This document shows positions 1 through 10,155 of a DNA stretch of 64,000 bases, in pieces. Under the pieces are notes generated by a model that worked only from the letters and a program-made list of their open reading frames with translations, made no database searches and was not told where the DNA came from. Positions within the stretch are counted from its first letter, which is position 1, and the number at the start of each line of letters is the position of its first letter. The stretch is from Larix kaempferi (Eukaryota > Streptophyta > Pinopsida > Pinales > Pinaceae). Where the stretch lies: positions 46,702,001 through 46,766,000 of the forward strand of contig BSBM01000486.1 in NCBI GenBank assembly GCA_027924585.1. The letters are read 5' to 3'. Made by a program: the position numbers and the translations under genes.

Positions 1-665
1 TCGCGGAACGCTTCCGCAGTTTCAGAACGGTTTGCCGAATGCTTCCGAAATTTCGGGGCGATTTGGTGAAGTCTTCCGCAGTTTCGGGGAGGTTCGCGGA
101 AGCCTTCCGCAATTGTGGAACGATTCGCCGAAGCCTTCCGCAGTTGCGGAATGATTCGCCGAAGTCTTCCGCAGTTTCAGAAGAGAATTCCTTCCGCAAA
201 TTTCGGAAGAGAATTCCTTCCGCAAATTTCGGGGCGGTTCACAGAACTCTTCCGTAATTTTCAGAACGATTTCCCGAACTCTTCCGCGTTGCGGAACGAT
301 TCGCGAAATCTTTCTGCAGTTTCGGGACAACTTCCCGAATTCTTCCCGAAACAGACTTAAACAAAATTTTCGAAAACACTTAAGGAAAAATTTTCCCCTT
401 TTTCGGAGCATTTTGCCGAATTTTTCCGCGTTGCAGGACAACTCGCGGAATCCTTTCGCAAATTTCGGAAGGGAATTCCTTTCGCAGTTTCGGGGCGACT
501 TCCCGAACTCCCGAACTCTTCTGCGTTGCGGAAAAACTCGCGGAATGCTTCCGCAGTTTCGGAGCAATTCGCCGAATGCTTCCGCAGTTGCGGAAGTCAT
601 TCGGGAATTCTTTCCGAAACAGACTTAAACAAAATTCTTTCAAAAACACTAAGGAAATTTTTTTT
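1..665. repeat. Degenerate 31-bp minisatellite with a 268-bp higher-order copy
   Basis: The stretch is built from diverged copies of a unit that begins CTTCCGCAGTTTCGG and ends CGATTCGCCGAAG; the first four units are each 31 bp. A larger block is repeated too: the phrase AAACAGACTTAAACAAAA occurs near 349 and again near 617, 268 bp apart. Long open frames exist on both strands, but 31 is not a multiple of three, so no protein repeat is kept and I do not read it as coding. It lies downstream (minus sense) of the primer binding site at 883-894, so it is probably part of the leader or gag region of the gypsy element that leaves the window on the left. Confidence 0.8.
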
Positions 666-882
666 GAAATCATATTTGCAACAAAAACAGTATTTCAAGA
701 AAAGAAATTGCACCTCTGGATGTTAAGCATGAAACAACAAAACAACAAAAACAGTATAAGATGGCAGAGGTTGCCCCTCCTTTCTCTCCTCCATGGAGGC
801 AAACAGACAAATACAAAACGCATGTACACACAATGATTTATATCTCTGTGAAGGGCCCAACAGCCGTAGTGTTGAACCTAGA

Positions 883-894
883 GCTTTGATACCA
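883..894 (-). other. Primer binding site (tRNA-iMet type) of a minus-strand gypsy element
   Basis: Read on the minus strand the sequence is TGGTATCAAAGC, one base from the initiator-Met PBS TGGTATCAGAGC used by many plant LTR elements. It lies three bases beyond the ATTACA end of the LTR at 898-2347, which fixes element polarity and marks that LTR as the 5' LTR. Between it and the minisatellite (666-882) I see only leader-like sequence. Confidence 0.8.
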
Positions 895-897
895 CTC

Positions 898-2347
898 TGT
901 AATGTCCCCTTCTCCCTTAGAATACAGAGAAGGAAACATTAACAACACACCGGGCTTTTGGCAGACTTAGCCCCAATATTTTTGCTCATAAATCTGTAAT
1001 AAATAAAACCTCTGTGTACAGATGCAAACTCAATAAAACACAGCGGAATTTAAACATAACAACACACATAAGCATAGATTTGCATCAGCATTTTTATCTC
1101 AAGCAATCAATAGGCAGAGAATTCAATCCCCTACTTAAGCTACTTCATAACGATTTCATTAACATGAAGAATAATCATTCAGATTTAGCACATCGTAGAG
1201 CACAGAATATATATAAATTAAAATCACAGAGAGCACTTATCTTGCAACGCAATGTCCAACGACTGGCTACGTGAGAGCAACGTTCCACCCAACCATAGAT
1301 CTATGTCCAGCCTGTATTCTTTCAGCTGATAGATCACCCCCGAGCTGGGCTGTGTATCCACTAAGGAGGAACTAGATGGCTCACTCACAGTCAGGGTTTC
1401 ACTCTAACAGTCATGCTAAGCCAACACACAGTTGGGTTTTTCAAGAATGCAATAGGAGATGGAGGAGGATGCTAGTCCACTGAGCTCAATCCCAGAGCCC
1501 CATACACTTCAAGCTGGACTCAGCAATCCCATCCTCTGTTCGTACATCCACTCTTTGATTTCTCACAACTCTGTCACAAATAACCCCAAATCCGTCACTG
1601 ATTTTCTGGGCAGTTAAAACTGGGTTTTCCCATGGATTTTGGGGTAGCTATTGCTCCCAAATTCGCCCCAGGGTTCATACCAATGGATCCCCCATTGGAT
1701 TTCACTGTCCAATACCCAATCTGGGCGTTTTTGGTCTTCCAAAATCTAGGTTCTCTCAAGGTCGCGATTTCTGGTTTTTGCTCACTGTTGGGAACTCGTT
1801 TTTGGATGGAAAATGATGCTGGGTCCTTCCACCCTGGAATGGGGATGAGAATGAAGCAACCTCCAAGAGGTAGAGTGACTTCTTGCACAAGAAAGCATAG
1901 CTCATTGCTGCCCATACGAATTTCTGGGCTGCCCATGCTCCATCAAAGTCATTGACTTAATCCTTCAACCACTTTCTTACAACAGGAATAAATGTCATCT
2001 AGAAAAGTCAAATGGGTTCTCATAATGACATATGGCAACCTATGGTTCACTCCCTTATCCCCCTCACCACTCCCTAGTGGATACACGTGGCCCCTTCTCA
2101 TTCGTTGCCTCCGTAGCCAGTTTTGGTATTTTATATTGCATGATGTTTATTTACATCCTATTACAATTTCCATGGCTTAAGAGCACATGGGCATCAAATA
2201 TCAATGCTTGCCCTTTTAAATCAAAATTCAGGCTTTCACTAGCGGGGCCTTGGCCTTGAGCTCCACGTTAGGAAAAACATACATCACATGTACACATTAT
2301 TTACATTAAATGCTAATACATCCTAAGAGTTAGAATGGGGTATTACA
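898..2347 (-). repeat. 5' LTR, gypsy family with TGTAAT...ATTACA ends (1,450 bp)
   Basis: On the minus strand the LTR starts TGTAATACCCC at 2347 and ends GGGGACATTACA at 898, so the termini form a 6-bp inverted repeat, and a PBS follows directly. The insertion falls inside the copia gag gene, whose frame runs into the LTR and stops there. A related LTR start in the opposite orientation lies at 25890; both share the 19-mer GGAGCTCAAGGCCAAGGCC. The 3' LTR of this copy is outside the window. Open frames inside it (for example 1595-1955 on either strand) have no retroelement or host similarity that I recognise. Confidence 0.8.
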
Positions 2348-3298
2348 ACAACCATGGGAGATATTACCTGTGAGAGCAGAGATTAGAACATACTCTTCTT
2401 CACTTGATGAGTCATCATTACTATCATCACTTTCTGCCCTAGCATTCTTCTTTGGAGGTTCATCATCTTCGGCAGCATGAGCATGGTATCTTCTTTTGTT
2501 ACCCTTCTTCTTCTTGCTGGAGTTGTTGTTGTTGTGGTTGTCCCTTTTGTTCTTGGGACATTCTGAAGCAAAGTGACCCTTCTCATTACAAGTGAAACAC
2601 CTTAGATCTTTCTTGTCTTTGTGAAAATGATGAGAAGATTTCTTCTTGTGATGGGATGGCTCCCTCTTGAACTTGCCCTTCTTAATGTGAGCTGTGAGAG
2701 CTTGATCTTCATTTCTCATCTTCTCTTCTCTTGCCACAAGCCTTGCTTCTTCTTGAGAACATTCCTCCCATAATTTGTTGAAGGAGATTAACTTCTTTCT
2801 GGCACAGATCCCCTGGATAAAAGAGTCCCATGACCTAGGTAGGCCATTCAAAGTAGTCATAACAATTTCACCATTCTCCACCATTTCATCTACAGCTTCA
2901 AGTTGTTCCTTGATCTGAGAGACCTTGGAGAAATAGGATTGAATGGTTTCTCCATTCGATATCTTGACCCCTTTCAATTGATTCCGCAAGGTCATCTTCC
3001 GATTTATGTTCTTTCCTTCAAATAGCTTGGTCAAAGAGTCAAACATAGCCTTGGGTGTCTTTAGAGAAGACACATGGGGTATGAGATGGTCTTTGATAGA
3101 ATCAGCAATGATTCTCTTTGCCTTGACCAAGTTCTTCTTATGCAATACCTTAGGCTCTTCATCCTCTGGGATAGGGATGTCTTCTTTTATATATGAGTCC
3201 AACTCATTCTCTTCCAGGATTAACCCAATCCTATACTTCCAAGCTCGGAAGTTATCAACCCCTTCAAGATTATCCTCAAGCTTGGTGTGGTGAGACAT
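2348..3298 (-). pseudogene. gag: Copia gag protein (UBN2-type), C-terminus lost to an insertion
   Basis: Gag forms the virus-like particle of the retrotransposon and packages its RNA. The start is placed at the ATG at 3298 (MSHHTKLEDN); the open frame extends slightly further upstream without another ATG. The first ~200 residues match the plant copia gag fold (FRAWKYRIGLILEE near residue 18; later SWDSFIQGICARKKLISFNK). A CCHC zinc knuckle CFTCNEKGHFASEC lies near residue 230, flanked by Lys/His-rich RNA-binding stretches, and an acidic Ser/Asp/Glu tail follows. No stop occurs before 2348, where the LTR of another element begins and supplies a foreign ending. So the gag part is well preserved although the polyprotein is disrupted. 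Protease, integrase and RT are absent from the window. Confidence 0.88.
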
Positions 3299-3859
3299 CT
3301 TAAAGAGTACTTCAAATGGAAATAGAAAATATTTAGGTCTTACCACTTGAAATGCTGAAAACTGGATCTGGTCCCGTATTAGGGTTTGTCGGAAAACCCT
3401 AAAAATTCAAAATGTGAATTTCAACTTTCTGAAAGGATAGAAAGATGCGCCTTGATAAGCTGATTAGCCTAGTGTATTCAGAATTTGAGATCAACAAAGC
3501 TTTATCCTTCATATTTGCCTTTTTGTCCTCCTGGGTTCACTAGGGAGAGCCCTGAATTAGGGTTTGAGTTTCCCGGAGATCTACCCAGCCAAAAATCTCG
3601 ATCCAAAGCTCTAAACTTCGATTTTTGCAAGGAGCTTCCAGCTATGTCTTCAGATTTCAGAAATTCCTATTTTTGTGGAAACCCTAATTTTTAGGGCCAA
3701 ATCTGAAAATGCTCAGAATTGAATTCTGATTGGACAGATAGATTCTCCTTGATGAGTAGAGTCAATATACTATACTGCTTTTCCAAAAACTGTGGTGAGA
3801 AACCCAATAGACAAGAAACTCAAGTTTCCGTCACTGCAAAATGTCTTCTTCTCAGGTTA

Positions 3860-3871
3860 GCTCTGATACCA
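3860..3871 (-). other. Copia primer binding site (TGGTATCAGAGC)
   Basis: An exact initiator-Met tRNA PBS is read on the minus strand, 10 bases inside the end of the LTR at 3882. It confirms minus-strand orientation and identifies 3882-4476 as the 5' LTR. Confidence 0.85.
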
Positions 3872-3881
3872 TATTAAATTT

Positions 3882-4476
3882 TGAGCATTAATTCACAATA
3901 CTCTTGGATCTTTATTGAGAGAATAACATATACATTATATCAATGCATAACAATCACAATAAGCATGACAAGCATCACAAGAATCAAAAGCATGAGAGAC
4001 AAGAGACACAGAGTTTCCGTGGGGAAAACCCTAAGGTGAAAAACCCCACAACTTCCTCAGAGATAGAGAGAGCAATGGCTCAACCAAAGTACAACCAAAA
4101 TACACTTGAGATAGTCTCCTAGAGCAGATGATCCTCCTCCTCACTAGTGCGCCACTTTCTAAGTGAGAGAAGTGTGTCTTTTCGAATGATCCAAATAGAG
4201 ATCTCTCGATCTCTATTTATACTTAACCTGTTTGCCCAGTTACACTATGGGGCCGACTTGTCTATCTAGATAAATCCACAATATAATATATATTTCAGGG
4301 CCCACCCCACACATGGTGGTCTAATAACCCATCGGCAAGTACACACACTTGCGACACTTGTCAATCCACATGACGACACTTCCTTATAGAGGAATAACAC
4401 ATCTCTTATAAGGGTACAATAAATATATATGAAATACATAGATGAAATACATTTCGAAGTTACATATACATCAACA
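3882..4476 (-). repeat. Copia 5' LTR with TATA box
   Basis: The minus-strand copy starts TGTTGATGTATATGTAAC at 4476 and ends in CA at 3882, just before the PBS. A minus-strand TATA motif (GTATAAATAGAG, 4211-4222) gives a likely U3/R boundary, so transcription should start around 4180. The partner LTR is not in the window. Confidence 0.75.
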
Positions 4477-5750
4477 CCTATGGGCGCACTCCATCTATAT
4501 ATTGTAAAGGCTTCGGCCGATAGAAGGTTGATAAATAGTCATGGGTTACTGTTAGGTTGTTAACTATGCTGTTAGAGTTGATAGTTGATCGCTGACTGTT
4601 GATCATTGTTAGATTGTTGATTTTGCTGTTGTGGTTAGTAGCTGATAGGTCATATATACTGAGTATGTGGAATGCCTATAGCATTCTTCTTCATGGTGTC
4701 GCAGCAAGGAGAGCGGGGCACATGGAGTGTAGTCATAATGCATGGGGATTATCAAGCGGTAGCGTCCTAATTCATGGGCAAGTAGCGCTCAATGAGAAGA
4801 AGGTCTGTAGGATTAGATTACCACAAACTCCGTGACCGGGACCTGGGGAATTTCAGATAATGTAGATACTAATAAAACAAAACAATCGTTCTGGATGGTA
4901 TATTTGTCTTTCAAACAGTTTTACAGTTCTTAGAGGTTTTCTGGGGCTGAAAGAAACTGGGTTAATTTCATTAAAAAAATAATGAATAACCCAAGAATGT
5001 AGTTAATGTCATTTGGGATACACACTGCTCGATGTGCAGGTTGCTGTTGACAAGAATCAGATGTAGCAACCCAAAATTTTGGGCATCCATCTACCCTGAG
5101 TGCTACCACTTATGCCACCTGCACAAGAAGCAAATTGATTGAAATCTATGCTTCACATGAGTGTTAGCCATATTTATCAACCCGCTAACAATTTGTTCAC
5201 AGCCCAAGGCAATCAGATATTCAAGACTACACTAGCAACTCAACTGATTTGAATTACAGTCAAACACAAGATGCAGTTTAAAGTTTAAAATAAGTTGCTT
5301 TTACCATTTTCTTCCTCCCTTAGTAACTTTGTTAGATCCATGTATGTGACAGCAATTAGGTGGAATTTTGTCAGTGCTCACTCATATTATGATGGATCAA
5401 TATCTTAATAAAAACAAAATGTATTATTACAAATCTTTAGCTTTAGCATTTAGGCCCGTGTGTCATGAAGGACACATGGATGGGGTAAAGAGCGTAGCAC
5501 TAGCGTATTCCAAACACAATCCATCCTTACGTCACCTCGACTATGCCGTAAATTTTTTTTTTTGTTGTAACGGCTCTATGTGTGACCCATGAAATTGGTG
5601 CATGCATGCCAGGTGCAGCATCCGTGGGGATCCGTCACCTGCTTTAGTCAGGTGGGTATCACTGCCTGATGGTCAGACAGTGCTAGGATCTCCAACAGAC
5701 TGTCTCATTTGGTTGCAGCTGGAAACTGCTTTGCAAAGAAGGGTTGGCAA
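4477..5750. other. No gene recognised
   Basis: This is the flank of the copia LTR. It contains simple TGTTGAT/GTTGATAG-rich sequence at 4520-4650, which resembles a decayed short repeat. Short open frames at 4599-4835 and 5368-5844 have no recognisable domain and are not supported. Confidence 0.5.
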
Positions 5751-5852
5751 GTATCGAAACATTGGCATATTTTTAGAGAAAACAGTATCGAAACATTGGC
5801 ATATTTTTAGAGCAAACAGTATCGAAACATTGGCATATTTTTAGAGCAAACA
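5751..5852. repeat. Tandem repeat, 3 x 34 bp
   Basis: Three near-identical 34-bp units begin at 5751, 5785 and 5819, each starting GTATCGAAACATTGGCATAT. Units two and three are identical and unit one differs by a base (AGAGAAAACA against AGAGCAAACA). No coding role is visible. Confidence 0.95.
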
Positions 5853-7379
5853 GTCCATTGAATCTTGCCGAGAACTAGTAAAAATTCTTCGGAAGCTGGA
5901 ACATTCATCCAAAAACGCAGCTAGCAGAGGGAGAGGTTGCCTCGCAGGGCATCGGCTTTCTTCTCAGTTAACGGGGATGAGAAGCGATGAGTGGTGCACA
6001 TATTTACAATTAGGGAAGAATGGGGAGGCTTTGGAGAGTGTCACCTTCAGCAGCACTTAAGGAGACCACACCGGCATAAATGCTTTAAAGGAGACCAGCA
6101 ACACCGGGAGTGAGGAGATCACACACACCAGACTAGCACGCTTTCGAAGAGACCAGACCCAATCCTCAGCAACACTCAAGGAGATTCCAGACTGGGTTAG
6201 CTCATAGATAGAGAGCAAATGGCATAGGCGACGACAATCATTTCAGATATGTATTCATCTCTATGCATTCATATATTCTACCTTTATTCTGTTTACAAAA
6301 CCAAACTCAGGTTTTGATGTCAATGTCGGTCCAGGTTATTTGACGGACCACTGAGAGACCACTCATTGTTAAGATTTGTTATTTATATATTTTATACAGG
6401 AAATTTGTTATTTATATATTTTATGCAGATTGTAAAAAGATTGAATCACTTTTGAAAAATGAATGCTACCATATTATTTTTGGCCTCAAATGCCTAGGTT
6501 TTGAAAGGAATAGCTTGAACGAGAATGCAATGCTCACCAGTTCCTTCTGAGCATAGTATCCTCTCTTCTCTTCCGAAATGTTACAACAAAGCTATTTCCA
6601 AAGATCGATGAACAAAAATTATCTTATGAAAATTGTATTTTGAAAATTGATAATAACATCTATTATCATAAATAATAAAGATTTTTTTAACTATAAATTA
6701 TAGTGATATTGTTATTTGCTTTTTTGAAAATATCTATTATCAATTTCTTTTTAACTATGAATTATAGTGATATTGCTATTTCTTTTTTTAAATATAAACA
6801 TGAAGCTTTGAACAAAAAACTATAAATGATCCTTTAAAGTAAAATGATATGTTTTTTCACTTGCAAATACTACTGCTCAGTCTTTGTTATTCAGCTCAGT
6901 TCAGCTCATGTTATTATATGAGTTCGTGAAATTTAATCTGGATTTCGTTGTAAAAGTCATATGTATTCAGTTTTGTGAAGGTTTGGAAACATGGCATTAG
7001 TGCAGAAGACATTGTAGATTCTGAATGCAAAAGCTACTGTAATGTTTAAACATAGCTGGGAAAATAGCAACATTAGAGATCCAATGTTCAAAGTATATAG
7101 CAAAGATTGCTGTAGATGCCATTGCCAAAAAAAGAAAACATATTCTTTTAGAAACATCTGTAATCTTGGCTCAATTGGCCCAAAATGTCGTGTAGTTAGA
7201 CATGTCCTTTTTTTGAATGATGCGTTGTATACTAAAGGAAAAAATGGTAACTCATTTGAGTTCTATCACCAGCAACTGCACAAGTTCTTGGGTGCTCTGT
7301 TTGCCGCTCTGCAATAGTGTTTACTGTTGCTATTGCTAGTCTGTTGTTTAGATTCTTTCTTCGAAAACAGGATCGTGCC
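5853..7379. other. No gene recognised; AT-rich with short duplications
   Basis: There is a local duplication of about 28 bp around TTTGTTATTTATATATTTTA (6374-6430), and a diverged repeat around ACTATAAATTATAGTGATAT (about 6660-6790). A plus-strand frame at 7042-7317 is open for 91 codons, but its composition is unremarkable and I recognise nothing in it. Confidence 0.5.
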
Positions 7380-7676
7380 TTAAACATATCCATTTCTATG
7401 GGACGAGAATTTCATAGCTTGGGATCTTGTATTGGCAGTCTGCCATAACAATTAGAGAACATAAATAATATCAGTTTTGGTGAAATGCTTTTGAAGCTAC
7501 ATTGAAAGGATCAATAATTATTTGAAAAGGGAAATGCAAACATACCTATGTCTAATGACTGTTGAAATTTAAGAATTTAAACTATTTGTACTATTTGTGA
7601 GAACATATGTAGGTTTTAGGAAGTCTAAGTTGATGTGATATTTGGCTTTGCAAAAAAATTTTACCATAAATTTGTA

Positions 7677-7792
7677 TAGACACATGCATAGTAGCTTCTA
7701 CAATAACTATAGCAATGTACCTGAATAAAGATCATAGACACATGCATAGTAGCTTCTACAATAACTATATCAATGTACCTGAATAAAAATCA
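7677..7792. repeat. Tandem duplication, 2 x 58 bp
   Basis: Two adjacent units (7677-7734 and 7735-7792) start TAGACACATGCATAGTAGCT and differ by only a couple of bases. This is a recent local duplication in non-coding DNA. Confidence 0.95.
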
Positions 7793-9788
7793 TATTACCA
7801 AGCAGACCAGTTGAAATATAAAAACAAGAAAAAATAGTCTATAAAGCTTCGAATTAGATTTTATGAACCTTGAATTAACTATAAGCAATTGACTATTTAA
7901 TTTTGGAAAGCAATGCATAAGTATTTTTTGCATCTAGCAAGAAAGGAATATAGTGTAAAATGAACAACGTCAACTAACCTTATATCCAATTTTAGATGAT
8001 TTTTCTAAGGGGTATGTGCTTTGAGCGGTGGCAGAATAGTTGTCAATAGATGAAGCAAAAGCAGTGACAGGCCATGTTTTGCTACGAGCTAGTGACATAA
8101 CAGAAAAGAATGTAAGTTCTATTTCAACATTTAACTTGGGAAAAGGAGTAGTGACGCTAGCAGCTGGATGAACCTAAAGAGCGAACGTCTAGATGATTAT
8201 AGCTGGGAGTATAGTGATATAGGAACTAGTAAGCTATGTGTGCACAAAACAAGAAACCCTCAATTTCGAGATGGTAGTTTGCATAGGATTAGGACAAAGT
8301 GTGTATGCATATCAATTCATCATATAATAGCTAAAAAATGCAGGCACAAACAAAAAAATCTCAAGTTTCCATAGAGCTCTATGGAAGGTTCTAGGCGTGA
8401 GCCTACTCAGCACATTTACCCATATAGCTAGTTGACATGGTGAGGTAGATCAAATGCTTTTGTCAAAACATCGGAACGCCATTGCTACGGGAAAACTAGA
8501 TCATGTATTGGGAAGTTGCTATTAGCAGTATCAAATGGACTTCAACTATGAAACATTGACCAAACAAGAAACAACAACCATGCATTAATTTAATGCCACA
8601 AAACACGAGGGAGACAACTGGAAGAGGGAAGGCCAGAACAAGGGAATATATGAATTCTACAAGCAATTTAGAAACCAAATTGCAACATCAGCAGACGAAC
8701 AGAACTAAAAGTGAACACAACCATAGCATAAGGTAAAGTAAGATGTTGCCAGTGTGCCACAGTTTAAGTGCACAATTTTGGCCCATGATATCAAATTCCA
8801 TGAACACCGCAGCAAACGCATGTGTAGCAAGATTTTCACAACACCACTGCCATTGTTCAATAATACAAGGATTGAGAACCTTATAATCTAATCATAAAAC
8901 ATCAATTAACAAGGTCAACGGAGATTAAGTCCTTCACAATAGTAAAAGGTAGCGAGTGCTGCTACAACCTCACCAACCCACAACTAAGCTACTAATTCCA
9001 ATGCAATGAAAAGGAAATGTTTTTTCCCCCTTTTTCCAACGGGGAAAAAGCGATTTCCTTTCATATATCAGATGCCATTAATAGAGGGACCATTACTTGG
9101 AATTTTTAGCTATATGCCACAGTCCATCAAACCCAGGCAACATGAAATGACCGAAACAACCCATAGAAAACAGAAAGCCAGACAAAGCTAGACACTGGTC
9201 CACATTCCTCCAATGGAGAGGTTGATAAGCTTACACCAAAGAAAGCTGCATAATCTAGAGGGAGCAGTTATGCAAGAATCTCACATCCATAGCAGAATCG
9301 CATAGGATCTTTCCTCTAGACTTATTATTTGACCTAGGCGAAGAACTTGCAATAACATAAGCATTTACAATCTTGCAGTCCAACTAGGAGAGATCAATGA
9401 ACATATCCAAGAACAATCCCACATATAGATCTATAACAATCAACAGAAGACAACAATACAGATAACTAAACTCTAATACACATATGTTTCCTTAGAAGCA
9501 TGCACATACTTAGTGGTTTTGTCCACATCAAAACTCCAATTCCTGAGAATGTGACCATCAAAATTATCCAGCTTTAAAAGTCATTGCATCCATATACAGA
9601 GCTAACTATGGCTGCCACGTTTCATAATTTCTTATTGCAACAGACTTTCATTACCATGACCAGGGACCTATGGAAATATCCACATCGAATAATAGATTTA
9701 TTGGTCTGTTTTTTTTCATTTTTTGTTTGTTTGTTTTTCTACCAAAAGTCACACATGTCAACAATGCATCCAGGTAGCACCAACCAGG

Positions 9789-9972
9789 TGGCCATGCAAC
9801 CAAATCAAAACCTCAACAGACAGCAATGGTAACACGAAAACCTGCACTTTGCGGCTGGTTCCATCGACCCACAATGAAAGCGGCCATGCAACCAAATCAT
9901 AACCTCAACAGACAGCAATGGTAACACAAAAACCTGCACTTTGCCATTGGTTCCATCGACCCACAATGAAAG
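9789..9972. repeat. Tandem duplication, 2 x 92 bp
   Basis: Two adjacent 92-bp units (9789-9880 and 9881-9972) share GGCCATGCAACCAAATCA near the start and CCATCGACCCACAATGAAAG at the end, with a few substitutions. A phrase just beyond it (AGAAACCTGTTGTATGGAAA, about 9971-9990) recurs near 10352, marking a further repeat about 380 bp away. Confidence 0.92.
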
Positions 9973-10155
9973 AAACCTGTTGTATGGAAAGGTATGGCTC
10001 TAGTTATTTCTCTCTTCACGTTTAGCAATTTGAAGATCCACAATTATACAGCGAGCTATTTCTCGAGGGATTTCTCCTGTCGAGTGAATCTCTTCAATGC
10101 AGGCACCAACTTCACACTCAGCTTCCTCGAGTGTGCAACCTCCATGTAGCCTTTG

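Larger units (their letters stand above)
2348..4476 (-). mobile_element. Ty1/copia element, 5' part (LTR, PBS, leader, gag)
   Basis: In minus-strand order there is a 595-bp LTR (3882-4476), a PBS (3860-3871), a leader of about 560 bp and a gag gene that starts at 3298. The element is cut at 2347/2348 by the TGTAAT gypsy LTR. The rest of the copia pol gene would lie beyond the inserted element, outside the window. No second LTR or target duplication can be checked here. Confidence 0.8.
7380..10155 (-). other. Candidate exons of an unrecognised minus-strand gene (speculative)
   Basis: Several short open stretches on the minus strand have plausible splice borders. They are 10000-10155 (51 codons to a stop, starting QRLHGGCTLEEAECEV after an AG), 9285-9383 (33 codons, LDCKIVNAYVIASSS, donor GTGAGA), 8774-8887 (NPCIIEQWQWCCENLATHAF), 7979-8088 (SKTWPVTAFASSIDNYSATA, donor GTTAGT) and 7380-7439 (TANTRSQAMKFSSHRNGYV, then a stop). 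The last three can be joined in phase, although the donor at 8773 (GTGCAC) is poor. The upper two do not join in phase with them. I recognise no family. Open stretches of this size can arise by chance, so this may be nothing. Confidence 0.2.

Noticed and set aside
22-673. Long open frames on both strands (up to 192 codons) across the minisatellite
   Set aside because: They follow from a GC-richer 31-bp repeat with few stop codons; the repeat period is not a multiple of three and no protein repeat or domain is preserved.
1595-1955. Overlapping open frames of over 100 codons on both strands inside the LTR
   Set aside because: They lie wholly inside a defined LTR, overlap each other and show no domain; likely chance.
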